Assembly (NCBI RefSeq): GCF_014174215.1
Contig: NZ_JABEQL010000035.1
Coordinates: forward strand, 1-37,949
Reading direction: 5' to 3'
Source of the DNA: Gluconacetobacter tumulicola
Lineage (GTDB): Bacteria > Pseudomonadota > Alphaproteobacteria > Acetobacterales > Acetobacteraceae
Length of the DNA stretch: 37,949 nt
Both the position numbers and the translations under genes were made by a program. The notes beneath the pieces are model-generated. The model saw only the letters and a list, made by a program, of their open reading frames with translations, was not told the origin of the DNA and made no database searches. Each line of letters starts with the position of its first letter. Positions within the stretch are counted from its first letter, which is position 1. Of this stretch, positions 31,295 through 37,949 are shown piece after piece.

Positions 31295-32305
31295 TCAGCC
31301 GGCGCGTACGACCAGAACGTGAAAGCTGCCTGGGATCATGGCCCCGTGCGCCTGCCCGGGCGCGGGGGGCGAGAAACGCGCGGCGGGCAGATACAGCGTG
31401 CCGGTCCGGGCGTCCAGGGCGCCGGTGCGTGCGCCCGTTTCGGTCGGAATGCGCTTCACGCCCCCGGGCACGCCGGCACCCGCCAGCGAGATCTGGTCCA
31501 ATTCCCCGCTGGCGCCGCATGGGATGTAGGCGCGCCGCCGCATGGCATCAAGGATGACGGCATCGGGCCCGCCGCCGATGGCGACCAGGCCTTCCAGCGT
31601 CTTCCGCCCAGCCGAGACGATTGCGGCCTTGCCATTGGCGCAGGCCGCGATCAGCCGGTCCGATGCCTTGTCGTACGCCAGGCCGCTGGGCCCGGCGCAC
31701 GCGCCCAGCGCGATGGCCGGCCCCGCCGCCATGGCGGCGGTGTCGACCGTCTCGATCTCGTTGGCGTCCTCGTTATTGACGTAAAGCGTCCCATCCTGGC
31801 CCAGCGCGGGGAATTCCAGCCCCGGCTTCAGCGTCACGGTGGCTGTGACCTCCCTGGATGCCAGGTCGATGACCGACACCGTGCCTCCTTTGGCGTTCAT
31901 CACGAATGCCCGTCCGTGTCGCTCGTCGATGACGGCGCCATCCGGCTTGCGGCCGACGGCGACGCGGCCCGTTTCATGTCCGTCCGTCCTGTCGATGAAA
32001 CGAACGGTATCGTCGTCACCGCTCGTCACCAGCAGATCCGTGCGGCCCTTCAAGGGCAGCACGGCATGGCCATGCTGGATCTGCCCGATGCTGACGGCGG
32101 CCTTCCCGTTCTTCAGGTCGTAATCCGTCACGGAGGTCGCCCGCGCGACATACAGGTGGCCCGTCCCGCGATCGAATGCCGCATAGTCGTAATTGCCGTC
32201 CGGCCCCGGCAGGTCGCCGGCCCGGGCAGCCGGCGCCGCGCAGGCGCATGCCGCGACCATGCCGGCCACGAAGCCCCATCCGATCGATTTCAATCCACGC
32301 TTCAT
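31295..32305 (-). CDS. YncE-like beta-propeller periplasmic protein
   Basis: A 336-aa protein with a signal peptide ending near AARA. It has six or seven repeats of YVTN type: YVARATSVTDYDLKNGK, LLVTSGDDDTVRFIDRTDG, AFVMNAKGGTVSVIDLASREV, LYVNNEDANEIETVD, LIAACANGKAAIVSAG and AYIPCGASGELDQISL. YncE-like propellers are periplasmic and are often found beside TonB-dependent receptors (E. coli yncE beside yncD). Two Cys residues (in GACAGPSGLA and AACANG) could form a disulfide. GGAG lies 8 nt before the ATG. It is 61 bp downstream of the receptor gene and probably in its operon. Confidence 0.85.
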   Translation of the reverse strand: MKRGLKSIGWGFVAGMVAACACAAPAARAGDLPGPDGNYDYAAFDRGTGHLYVARATSVTDYDLKNGKAAVSIGQIQHGHAVLPLKGRTDLLVTSGDDDTVRFIDRTDGHETGRVAVGRKPDGAVIDERHGRAFVMNAKGGTVSVIDLASREVTATVTLKPGLEFPALGQDGTLYVNNEDANEIETVDTAAMAAGPAIALGACAGPSGLAYDKASDRLIAACANGKAAIVSAGRKTLEGLVAIGGGPDAVILDAMRRRAYIPCGASGELDQISLAGAGVPGGVKRIPTETGARTGALDARTGTLYLPAARFSPPAPGQAHGAMIPGSFHVLVVRAG

Positions 32306-32366
32306 GTCATATTCTCCAGATTTCCGATATACTGCTGTACCGTGACGCGTCGACCGACGCCCCGGC

Positions 32367-35189
32367 TCAGAAATGTCCGCGCACGCCGCCCAGCACGGTC
32401 TCGTAATAGACCTCGCGCTGGATGGGCCGGCTGTCGCTGGTGCCTTCGATGAACTTCAATGGCGTATTGGTCAGATTCTTGACCGAGGCATAGAGCGCCA
32501 GGTTTTTCGTGATGGAATAGGACGCCGACATGTCGACGCGCAGGCGGTCCGCCGTCCAGATATCGGTGGCCTGGGAACCGCCGATCGCGAACAGGTTGCG
32601 CGAGACATAGTTGACGCCGACGCGGATGCTGAATTTCGGGTCCTCGTAATAGAGCGCCGCATTGATATTGTTGTTCGAGGTGGATGGCAGCGGCGCGTCG
32701 ATACCGGGATGGACCTGCCCGGTCGAGTTGATCCAGGTATAATTTCCCTCGAACCCCGTATATTTCAGGATGCTCGGCAGGAACGCGAATTTCTGGTTAT
32801 AGACGGCCTCGAAACCGTAGGCCTGGGCATGAGGAATATTTTTCCAGCTGACGACGTTCACGATGCCGGACAGGCCGCCGTAATTCACGTAACGATCCTG
32901 CCGCGGCATGATGTAGTTGCTGATTTCCTTGTCGAAGGCACCGACGGAGATCAGCCCTCCGTTGCCGGTATAATATTCGAGCGATGCATCGAAGGCGTCG
33001 CTCGTCATGGCCGGCAGGCCGGGATTACCGCGCGAGATGGTGCCCGTGCTGGCATCGACGGTCGTGGAGGCGGTATTCTGGTTGAATCCGGGACGCGCCA
33101 GCGCGGTGGAATAGGACAGCCGCCCGATCAGGCGCGGCATGAAGGTATAACGGAATTCGACATCCGGCAGGTAATTGAAATAATTCTGCCTGACTGTCGT
33201 CGGGGAGAGCACTGTATTGCCATTGGCGTCGATCGTCGTCAGAACGCCCTGGTAATGTCCGTTCGTCGCCTCGAAACGCATGCCGGCCATGACATGTAGT
33301 GCCTCGGAGATGTTCCCTTCATACTGGAAATAGCCGGCATAGACATTTTCGTGGTCGAGCTGCGTTCCCTGCAGGCTGGAAATCGCGTCGCCCGCCGGGT
33401 CGGACTGGGGCAGGGCGGGCGTGCCGGCAAGGGCGTAAATCCCGGCGCTGTCCACGAACGGGCCGATGTTATATTGGTTCTTGTAATAAAGATTGTTCGG
33501 ACCGTAGGCGAAGCTGGACAGCGGGATCGTGCCGTCGCCGGTCCAGTTCCTGTTATCCTGGGACGTGGTGCGACGACGCAGACGGACCAGGACGCCGACC
33601 TTCAACGAACTCTGATTGCGCAGGACGTCCAGCGGGATCAGGGCGTTGGCACCGCCCGACCATTCATTGTCGGAATTTTTCTGCATAGTGTCCGCGAGGC
33701 TGGTCAGCCTGTAATCGCGGTTCGCGTAGCCTGTGCCATCCAGTGCGGCAAGCGTCGGCTGGTTGGGAGTGGCCATATTGTTGTAGGCGACGGCGGTCGG
33801 GCCGGACATGTCGGTGAAGGTCGCCGTCCGGGCCAGCGGGAAATTGCCGTCGCCATGCGACCAGGCTCCATGATAGTCGATCCTGACCCGGCCGATCGTG
33901 TTCCGCCCGCCCCAGGTCGCCATGTCGTTCTGGACCGTGTTCAGGCGTTCGACAGCCTGTTTCTGAAAGGTCGCCTGCGGGGCGACGAATCCGGCCTGGT
34001 TCGTACCGGCAAGACAATTATAGGGCGCGGGACAATTGCCGTCCCCGGCGCCTGAATCCAGGCCGTTCGCGATCAGGCTGTACCGGTGATACCCTTCGTG
34101 ATAGCCCGATTCCGCGAACCGGACGAAGAAATGATTGTCTCGGTTCGGATCGAAATCCAGTTCGCCGCCCCGATTGTAGCGGCGGCGAAAATACTGATAG
34201 CGCCGCATGTCGATCGTCGAGAGCAGCTTGTCCGGATAGCCCAAGGATTGCTGGTCGGAATAGGCCTCTTCCACATCGTCGACGCCGCGCTGGTCGTTAT
34301 ACATGCCGGCCGTGGCGAAGATGGAAAACGGCCGCGGGTTGGAAACCCAGCCCCCACCCACGCCCGACCCGGCCTGGCCATAGGGGCCCGGATGCCCGCC
34401 GAAGCCGAAGCTGGCTCCGGCGGTGATCTGGCCGTTGACCACCGGCGTGCCGCGCAGGGGTTCGGCGCCGCCGCCGATGTCAAATTCGACGAACGGCTTG
34501 CCGTTGGGTTCCTGCGTGCGGGGCACGAGGTCGATCGTACCGCCCATGGCCTCGCCATCCTGGTCCGGACGCATCGTCTTGGTCAGGACGACCGAGGCCA
34601 CCATGCCGGCCGGAATCGCGTCCAGCGCGACCGCGCGGGCACCGCCGAAGACCGAAGCCTGGTTCGACGGCATCACGCGCACGCCGCCGAACGTGACGCC
34701 GCTCAAATCCGCGTCGAGACCGCGAATATTGACGAATCGCCCTTCGCCGGTATCGGTCTGGAGCGAGACGCCCGACATGCGCGAAATTGCCTCGGCCATG
34801 TTGATGTCAGGGAGTTTGCGGATTTCTTCCGCCGTGCGGACGGTGATCGCATTCGGCGCGTTGCGTTCGGACGCATTCGATGCCGCAATGCCGGTCAAGG
34901 CGCCGATCACGTCGAACTTCTCGCCCGCCCCTCCATTGCGGGCCGGCGCATCGTCGTGGATGGCGGCAGCCGTGGCTGGAGCAGCGGCGGCGGGTTGGGC
35001 CGTGCGGTGGGCATGGCGGGCCACCATATGTTTGCGCGTCCCGGCCTTGCCGCCCTTCGCCTGCGGGTCCTGGTGACTGGTGCCGTCGCCGGCGCGCGCG
35101 GATGCCGGCATGGAAACTCCGGCCATCAAAGTCAAAGAAATGGCGAGACTACCGTACCGACACGCCTTGCGATGAGCAGAATACTGCAT
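32367..35189 (-). CDS. TonB-dependent outer-membrane receptor
   Basis: A 940-aa receptor. It has a signal peptide (1-33, ending PASARA), a His/Ala-rich linker (50-85), a possible TonB box around KFDVIGALTG (91-100), a plug (about 108-225) with AITVRTAEEIRKLPDINMAEAISRM and GRFVNIRGLDADLSGVTFGG, then a 22-strand barrel ending in aromatic VLGGVRGHF. The plug and ARPGFNQNT segment resemble the Xanthomonas/Caulobacter-type receptors often used for carbohydrates; the ligand here is unknown. AAAGGTG precedes the ATG. It lies downstream of the histidine kinase, 176 bp away, and upstream of the YncE-like gene, suggesting regulation by that two-component system. Confidence 0.92.
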   Translation of the reverse strand: MQYSAHRKACRYGSLAISLTLMAGVSMPASARAGDGTSHQDPQAKGGKAGTRKHMVARHAHRTAQPAAAAPATAAAIHDDAPARNGGAGEKFDVIGALTGIAASNASERNAPNAITVRTAEEIRKLPDINMAEAISRMSGVSLQTDTGEGRFVNIRGLDADLSGVTFGGVRVMPSNQASVFGGARAVALDAIPAGMVASVVLTKTMRPDQDGEAMGGTIDLVPRTQEPNGKPFVEFDIGGGAEPLRGTPVVNGQITAGASFGFGGHPGPYGQAGSGVGGGWVSNPRPFSIFATAGMYNDQRGVDDVEEAYSDQQSLGYPDKLLSTIDMRRYQYFRRRYNRGGELDFDPNRDNHFFVRFAESGYHEGYHRYSLIANGLDSGAGDGNCPAPYNCLAGTNQAGFVAPQATFQKQAVERLNTVQNDMATWGGRNTIGRVRIDYHGAWSHGDGNFPLARTATFTDMSGPTAVAYNNMATPNQPTLAALDGTGYANRDYRLTSLADTMQKNSDNEWSGGANALIPLDVLRNQSSLKVGVLVRLRRRTTSQDNRNWTGDGTIPLSSFAYGPNNLYYKNQYNIGPFVDSAGIYALAGTPALPQSDPAGDAISSLQGTQLDHENVYAGYFQYEGNISEALHVMAGMRFEATNGHYQGVLTTIDANGNTVLSPTTVRQNYFNYLPDVEFRYTFMPRLIGRLSYSTALARPGFNQNTASTTVDASTGTISRGNPGLPAMTSDAFDASLEYYTGNGGLISVGAFDKEISNYIMPRQDRYVNYGGLSGIVNVVSWKNIPHAQAYGFEAVYNQKFAFLPSILKYTGFEGNYTWINSTGQVHPGIDAPLPSTSNNNINAALYYEDPKFSIRVGVNYVSRNLFAIGGSQATDIWTADRLRVDMSASYSITKNLALYASVKNLTNTPLKFIEGTSDSRPIQREVYYETVLGGVRGHF

Positions 35190-35365
35190 AAAACACCTTT
35201 TAACCGGTAAATATAGAGTGCGGCGCTCTCTGACGGCGCCTTACCGGTCTCCGCCAAAACCATATCCGCGAACAGCCAATTACATTTTTTTACAATATTT
35301 GCGCATGAAGATTGGGTTACAGTCCAAAGTGTAGCAATACTTAATCTATGTTGGGTATTATTAAC
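35190..35365 (-). promoter_or_regulatory. AT-rich regulatory region of the TonB receptor gene
   Basis: A 176-bp gap, clearly AT-rich at 35270-35370. It holds TTACA at 35280 and 35290 (one helical turn apart), with a third at 35317. Close to the receptor start lies an inverted pair CCGGTAA (35204-35210) and TTACCGG (35241-35247). OmpR-type regulators bind direct repeats with roughly this spacing, so the encoded response regulator may bind here. Exact promoter boxes were not assigned. Confidence 0.45.
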
Positions 35366-36778
35366 TTACCAACCATTCCGGTGCGCGCCTGTGGTGGCCG
35401 GCATGGTCACTTCGCAGCGCAGGCCATGCGGCGCATTGTCCAGCAGCCTGATCTCACCACCATGAAGACGGACGATCGCGCGCACCATGCTCAGCCCCAG
35501 GCCCGTTCCCGGCGTGGCACGGCTGCCGTCCAGACGGACCATCTTGCCGAACACACGCTCGCGCTCATGCGCCGGAATGCCCGGGCCGGTATCGGCGACG
35601 GCCAGGACGACCTTCCCACCCGCCCGCCGCGCAGTGACCGTGATCCTGGTTCCCGCGGGGGAATGGTTGATCGCGTTCTCGATCAGGTTCGCCAGCACCT
35701 GGGTCAGCAGGACGCGGTTGCCGTCCAGTTCCAGTCCGCCTTCCGGCGGGACCAGGACCAGCATCTGTCCGTGATCCTCGGCCACCGGGCCGTAGAGACC
35801 GGCGAGAGACGCCAGAAGATCGGCGACCGGCAGTCTCTGGGGGTCAGGCGCCCTGTCGTCGGCCTCGATCTGCGCCAGCTTGAGCAGCGTGGAGAAGATC
35901 TCCAGCGCCTCGTCGAGACAGGCCATCGACCGCGTGATCGCGCGCACGCGGTCCTGCGGCGCCGTGGCCTCGGCGGCCATGTCCAGTTGCTCGCCCAGGC
36001 GCGCCAGCGGACGACGCATGTCGTGCGCGATATCGTTCGTGACCTGGCGGATGCTGGCGATCTGCGCCTCATTCCTGTCGAGCATGGCGTTGAGGCTGCC
36101 GGCCAGATGTTCGAATTCGTCGTTCGTCGCGTTCAGGACGATGCGGCGCGAAATGTCGCCGCGCATGATATCGCGCGCAGTCTGGCTGATGGTCTCGATC
36201 CGCCGCAACACCAGGCGGCTCAGGACGAAGCCGCCGCCAAGACCGATCAGGAGGAACCCCCCGCCGCTCCAGACCAGTGTGAGCCATACGTCACGCCGCA
36301 TGGAGCGCAGGGACGCGCCGTCCATGCCGACGAAGAAATATCCGCCGTCGTCCAGCACCTGTCCCTGGCCAACGACCGGATGTCCGTCCGGCGGCAGCGG
36401 AAACCAGGTCCAGGACAGATGACGCGGGCCGTCGATGCGCGGCAGATCGCGCATGTTGCCGGCCACGGTCCGCCCGTGCGCGTCCTGCAGAAGATAATAG
36501 ACGGTGGGATCGGACCGGATCGCCGAGCGGATGGCGGACGTGAGATGCGCGACGTCACGGCTGGATACACCCGACAGTGCCTCATCCCGTTCATTGGCGA
36601 TGGCCTCGTGGATCTGCCGGGTCAGCGAATGCAGGCTGCGATAGCCGGACAGCGCGGTGACCGTCATTCCGCAGATAAAGCAGCAAGCGGCGAACAGGGC
36701 GACGATGCGGAAGGACGAGCTGCGCAGGACGGACAGCCTCGACGGGGTTCCATCCGCCTGCCCGTCCATCCATGTCAT
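35366..36778 (-). CDS. Sensor histidine kinase
   Basis: A 470-aa inner-membrane kinase. Membrane segments are at about 23-45 and 167-188, enclosing a periplasmic sensor of about 120 residues. A HAMP linker (190-240) follows. HisKA has the phospho-accepting His in NDIAHDMRRPLARL (about H252). HATPase_c has the N box NLIENAINHSP, G1 DTGPGIP and G2 GTGLGLS. It phosphorylates the response regulator whose gene overlaps it by 4 nt (ATGA). The H-x-R/x-P context HDMRRPL is slightly unlike the common HELRTPL, as in several EnvZ-like kinases. Confidence 0.92.
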   Translation of the reverse strand: MTWMDGQADGTPSRLSVLRSSSFRIVALFAACCFICGMTVTALSGYRSLHSLTRQIHEAIANERDEALSGVSSRDVAHLTSAIRSAIRSDPTVYYLLQDAHGRTVAGNMRDLPRIDGPRHLSWTWFPLPPDGHPVVGQGQVLDDGGYFFVGMDGASLRSMRRDVWLTLVWSGGGFLLIGLGGGFVLSRLVLRRIETISQTARDIMRGDISRRIVLNATNDEFEHLAGSLNAMLDRNEAQIASIRQVTNDIAHDMRRPLARLGEQLDMAAEATAPQDRVRAITRSMACLDEALEIFSTLLKLAQIEADDRAPDPQRLPVADLLASLAGLYGPVAEDHGQMLVLVPPEGGLELDGNRVLLTQVLANLIENAINHSPAGTRITVTARRAGGKVVLAVADTGPGIPAHERERVFGKMVRLDGSRATPGTGLGLSMVRAIVRLHGGEIRLLDNAPHGLRCEVTMPATTGAHRNGW

Positions 36779-37488
36779 TGGCCTCGCAGCATGTAACCCT
36801 GTCCCCGTACAGTATGGATCAGGGGCGGAGCGTCCCGGCCCAGCCGGTCCCGAAGACGGCTGACATTCGATTCCAGCAGGTTGGTGCGGATCGGGAAATC
36901 GATGTCCCAGACGGCCTGCAACAGCATCTCGTGCGACAGGACAATATTCGGATGGCGCATGAAATATTCGAGGAGTTTCAATTCCTGATCCTGAATGAAC
37001 AGTTTTTTTCCCGCGCGGTACGCCTGGCGTGCGACAAGATCGACCTCGATATCCGCGAAAATCAGCCGCATCGCCTGGGACGGGGGCCGCAACCGGCGCA
37101 TCAGGACGTCCAGGCGGGCCGACAATTCGCGGATCGAGAACGGTTTGACAAGATAATCGTCAGCCCCGCGTCGCAGTCCCGTCACACGGTCCTGGATACC
37201 GTCCATGGTCGTCAGGATCAGGACGGGCACCAGCATTCCCATAGCGCGCAGGTCGGCCAGGATCGCCAGACCGTCGCCGCCAGGCAGGCGGCGATCCAGA
37301 ATGATGCAGTCCCACCCGCCCGTCAGCGCCAGTGCCCGCCCGCGTTTCCCGTCCTCGGCCACCGTGATCGCGATATGGGCAAGATGCGCGGATCCAATGA
37401 CATAGGCGACGGTCTGCCGATCGTCCTCCACCCAAAGGATTTCCGGAGCGGCAGCGGCCCATTCATTGGTCATGCAGCCGATCGGCAT
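36775..37488 (-). CDS. OmpR-family response regulator
   Basis: A 237-aa regulator. The receiver domain (about 17-130) has acidic residues in WVEDDRQ, the phospho-Asp in CIILDRRLPGGDG (about D65), LILTTMD and Lys in DDYLVKPF (about K115). The C-terminal winged helix has LIFADIEVDLVARQAYRAG, LTxxE-like QDQELKLLEYFMRHPNIVLS and SRLRDRLG...IHTVRGQGYML. Either ATG 37488 or 37473 may be the start; neither has a clear ribosome site. It is first in the order regulator, kinase, receptor, YncE-like gene. An IS remnant begins about 130 bp upstream. Confidence 0.92.
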   Translation of the reverse strand: MPIGCMTNEWAAAAPEILWVEDDRQTVAYVIGSAHLAHIAITVAEDGKRGRALALTGGWDCIILDRRLPGGDGLAILADLRAMGMLVPVLILTTMDGIQDRVTGLRRGADDYLVKPFSIRELSARLDVLMRRLRPPSQAMRLIFADIEVDLVARQAYRAGKKLFIQDQELKLLEYFMRHPNIVLSHEMLLQAVWDIDFPIRTNLLESNVSRLRDRLGRDAPPLIHTVRGQGYMLRGQ

Positions 37489-37619
37489 GGGATGGTCACA
37501 ATCTGATTTCCGACGTGGCCATGATTATGAACGTGAGGATAAGGGACACAAGAGGCTCCCGGAAAGATTGGGCATTGTTAATCCGTCGTCCGCGGCATCC
37601 CCCGATCGCGCTTTGATAG
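37489..37619. promoter_or_regulatory. Region upstream of the response regulator
   Basis: About 130 bp between the response-regulator start and the transposase remnant. It presumably contains the promoter of the two-component genes. I see no clear boxes or dyads. Confidence 0.25.
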
Positions 37620-37866
37620 GATCGTGGTCGCTGGGACGCGGATGCGTTGCGTGACGTGGTGCGCGATCATGTTGTCGAGCATCTGGGGAATGCGGACGCG
37701 GTGCTGGTGGTCGACGAGACCGGTTTCCTCAAGAAGGGTTCTGCATCGTGCGGTGCGCCCCGCGGGCAAAGGCTTCGTCCTTGGCGTCAACGCCAATCAC
37801 TGGTTCCATTCCTGGCGTCCGGACATCCGCTGGTCCGGCGCCGGGCTGCTGGCGGTGGCGCGATAG
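37620..37866 (+). pseudogene. Decayed IS701-like transposase fragment
   Basis: One frame (37620-37745) reads DRGRWDADALRDVVRDHVVE, then NADAVLVVDETGFLKKG. This is the first catalytic-Asp region of IS701-family transposases. The next frame (about 37750-37866) reads KGFVLGVNANHWFHSW, which belongs over 100 residues further on in such proteins. An internal deletion plus frameshift therefore joins the two. A TAG at 37617 precedes the first part, so the N-terminus is also missing. No terminal inverted repeats were found. It cannot be functional. Confidence 0.75.
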
Positions 37867-37949
37867 AAAACTCAGCGTATCTCCCATGGGTGGGTATGGT
37901 TCTCCTGCCAGCCGACGCGGTGCAGCAAGGGCATGTCATCATCGCATTC
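37867..37949. other. Window edge, not assignable
   Basis: The last 83 bp read on the minus strand as PLLHRVGWQENHTHPWEIR followed by a stop, which could be the end of a gene lying outside the window. The piece is too short to identify and may be part of the same decayed IS region. Confidence 0.3.

Noticed and set aside
32367-35189. Assignment of the TonB receptor as a PQQ transporter because of the YncE-like neighbour
   Set aside because: The plug and barrel motifs look closer to Xanthomonas/Caulobacter carbohydrate-type receptors, and no PQQ genes are nearby.
1-37949. CRISPR arrays, prophage or complete insertion sequences
   Set aside because: No regularly spaced repeats, phage structural genes or intact transposase with terminal repeats were seen.

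Overview
The window is about 38 kb of high-GC chromosome from an alphaproteobacterium, most likely an acetic acid bacterium (Acetobacteraceae, Gluconacetobacter/Komagataeibacter-like). The lineage is inferred from the style of the proteins, the COQ9-like and UbiK genes around proC, the nadD-rsfS-rlmH block and the large glycosyltransferases. It was not tested by a search. About 30 full-length protein genes, one tRNA-Gln(TTG) and one decayed transposase can be supported. No CRISPR array, rRNA, intact insertion sequence or phage was seen.

Layout. 1-1011 holds no convincing gene. 1012-4599 has a DUF192 protein and a glyoxalase-II-like hydrolase on the minus strand. Divergent from these are an xdhC/mobA-like pair for molybdenum-enzyme maturation and a RidA-like protein. 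4916-5668 is a secreted CHAP-domain protein. 5889-13349 is a minus-strand housekeeping block: proA, a continuous nadD-rsfS frame, rlmH, ychF, pth, rplY, a histidine phosphatase and prs. 13469-18164 is a tightly coupled envelope operon, hldD-lgt-midA-pgeF-lipoprotein, with 4-nt overlaps from lgt onward. 18348-20948 runs on the plus strand: ubiK, a ybjN-domain gene, proC and a COQ9-like gene, followed by tRNA-Gln.

21574-30036 is the most accessory-looking part. It has an HU-type protein, an RgpF-like glycan gene, a 907-aa protein with two glycosyltransferase modules, an RTX-type calcium-binding surface protein and a 944-aa multidomain glycosyltransferase. The RTX gene and the 907-aa gene sit 9 bp apart on one strand, and the 944-aa gene is divergent, so the locus may build and glycosylate a secreted surface protein (inference). 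30317-37488 holds an unrecognised secreted protein with an internal duplication. After it, on the minus strand, come an OmpR-type response regulator and histidine kinase, a TonB-dependent receptor and a YncE-like beta-propeller, which look like one regulated nutrient-uptake unit. The right edge carries an IS701-like transposase remnant.

The strongest unexplained signal is a family of palindromic intergenic elements at 5724-5889 and 11530-11692, with a diverged core at 907-970 and a solo arm at 30116-30148. The two complete copies share a 59-bp core (55 identical), have quite different outer arms that are each self-complementary, and carry at the same offset a perfect 7-bp side hairpin of different sequence. 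All copies sit just 3' of a stop codon and in the same orientation relative to that gene. This looks like a structured 3'-end element under selection for folding.
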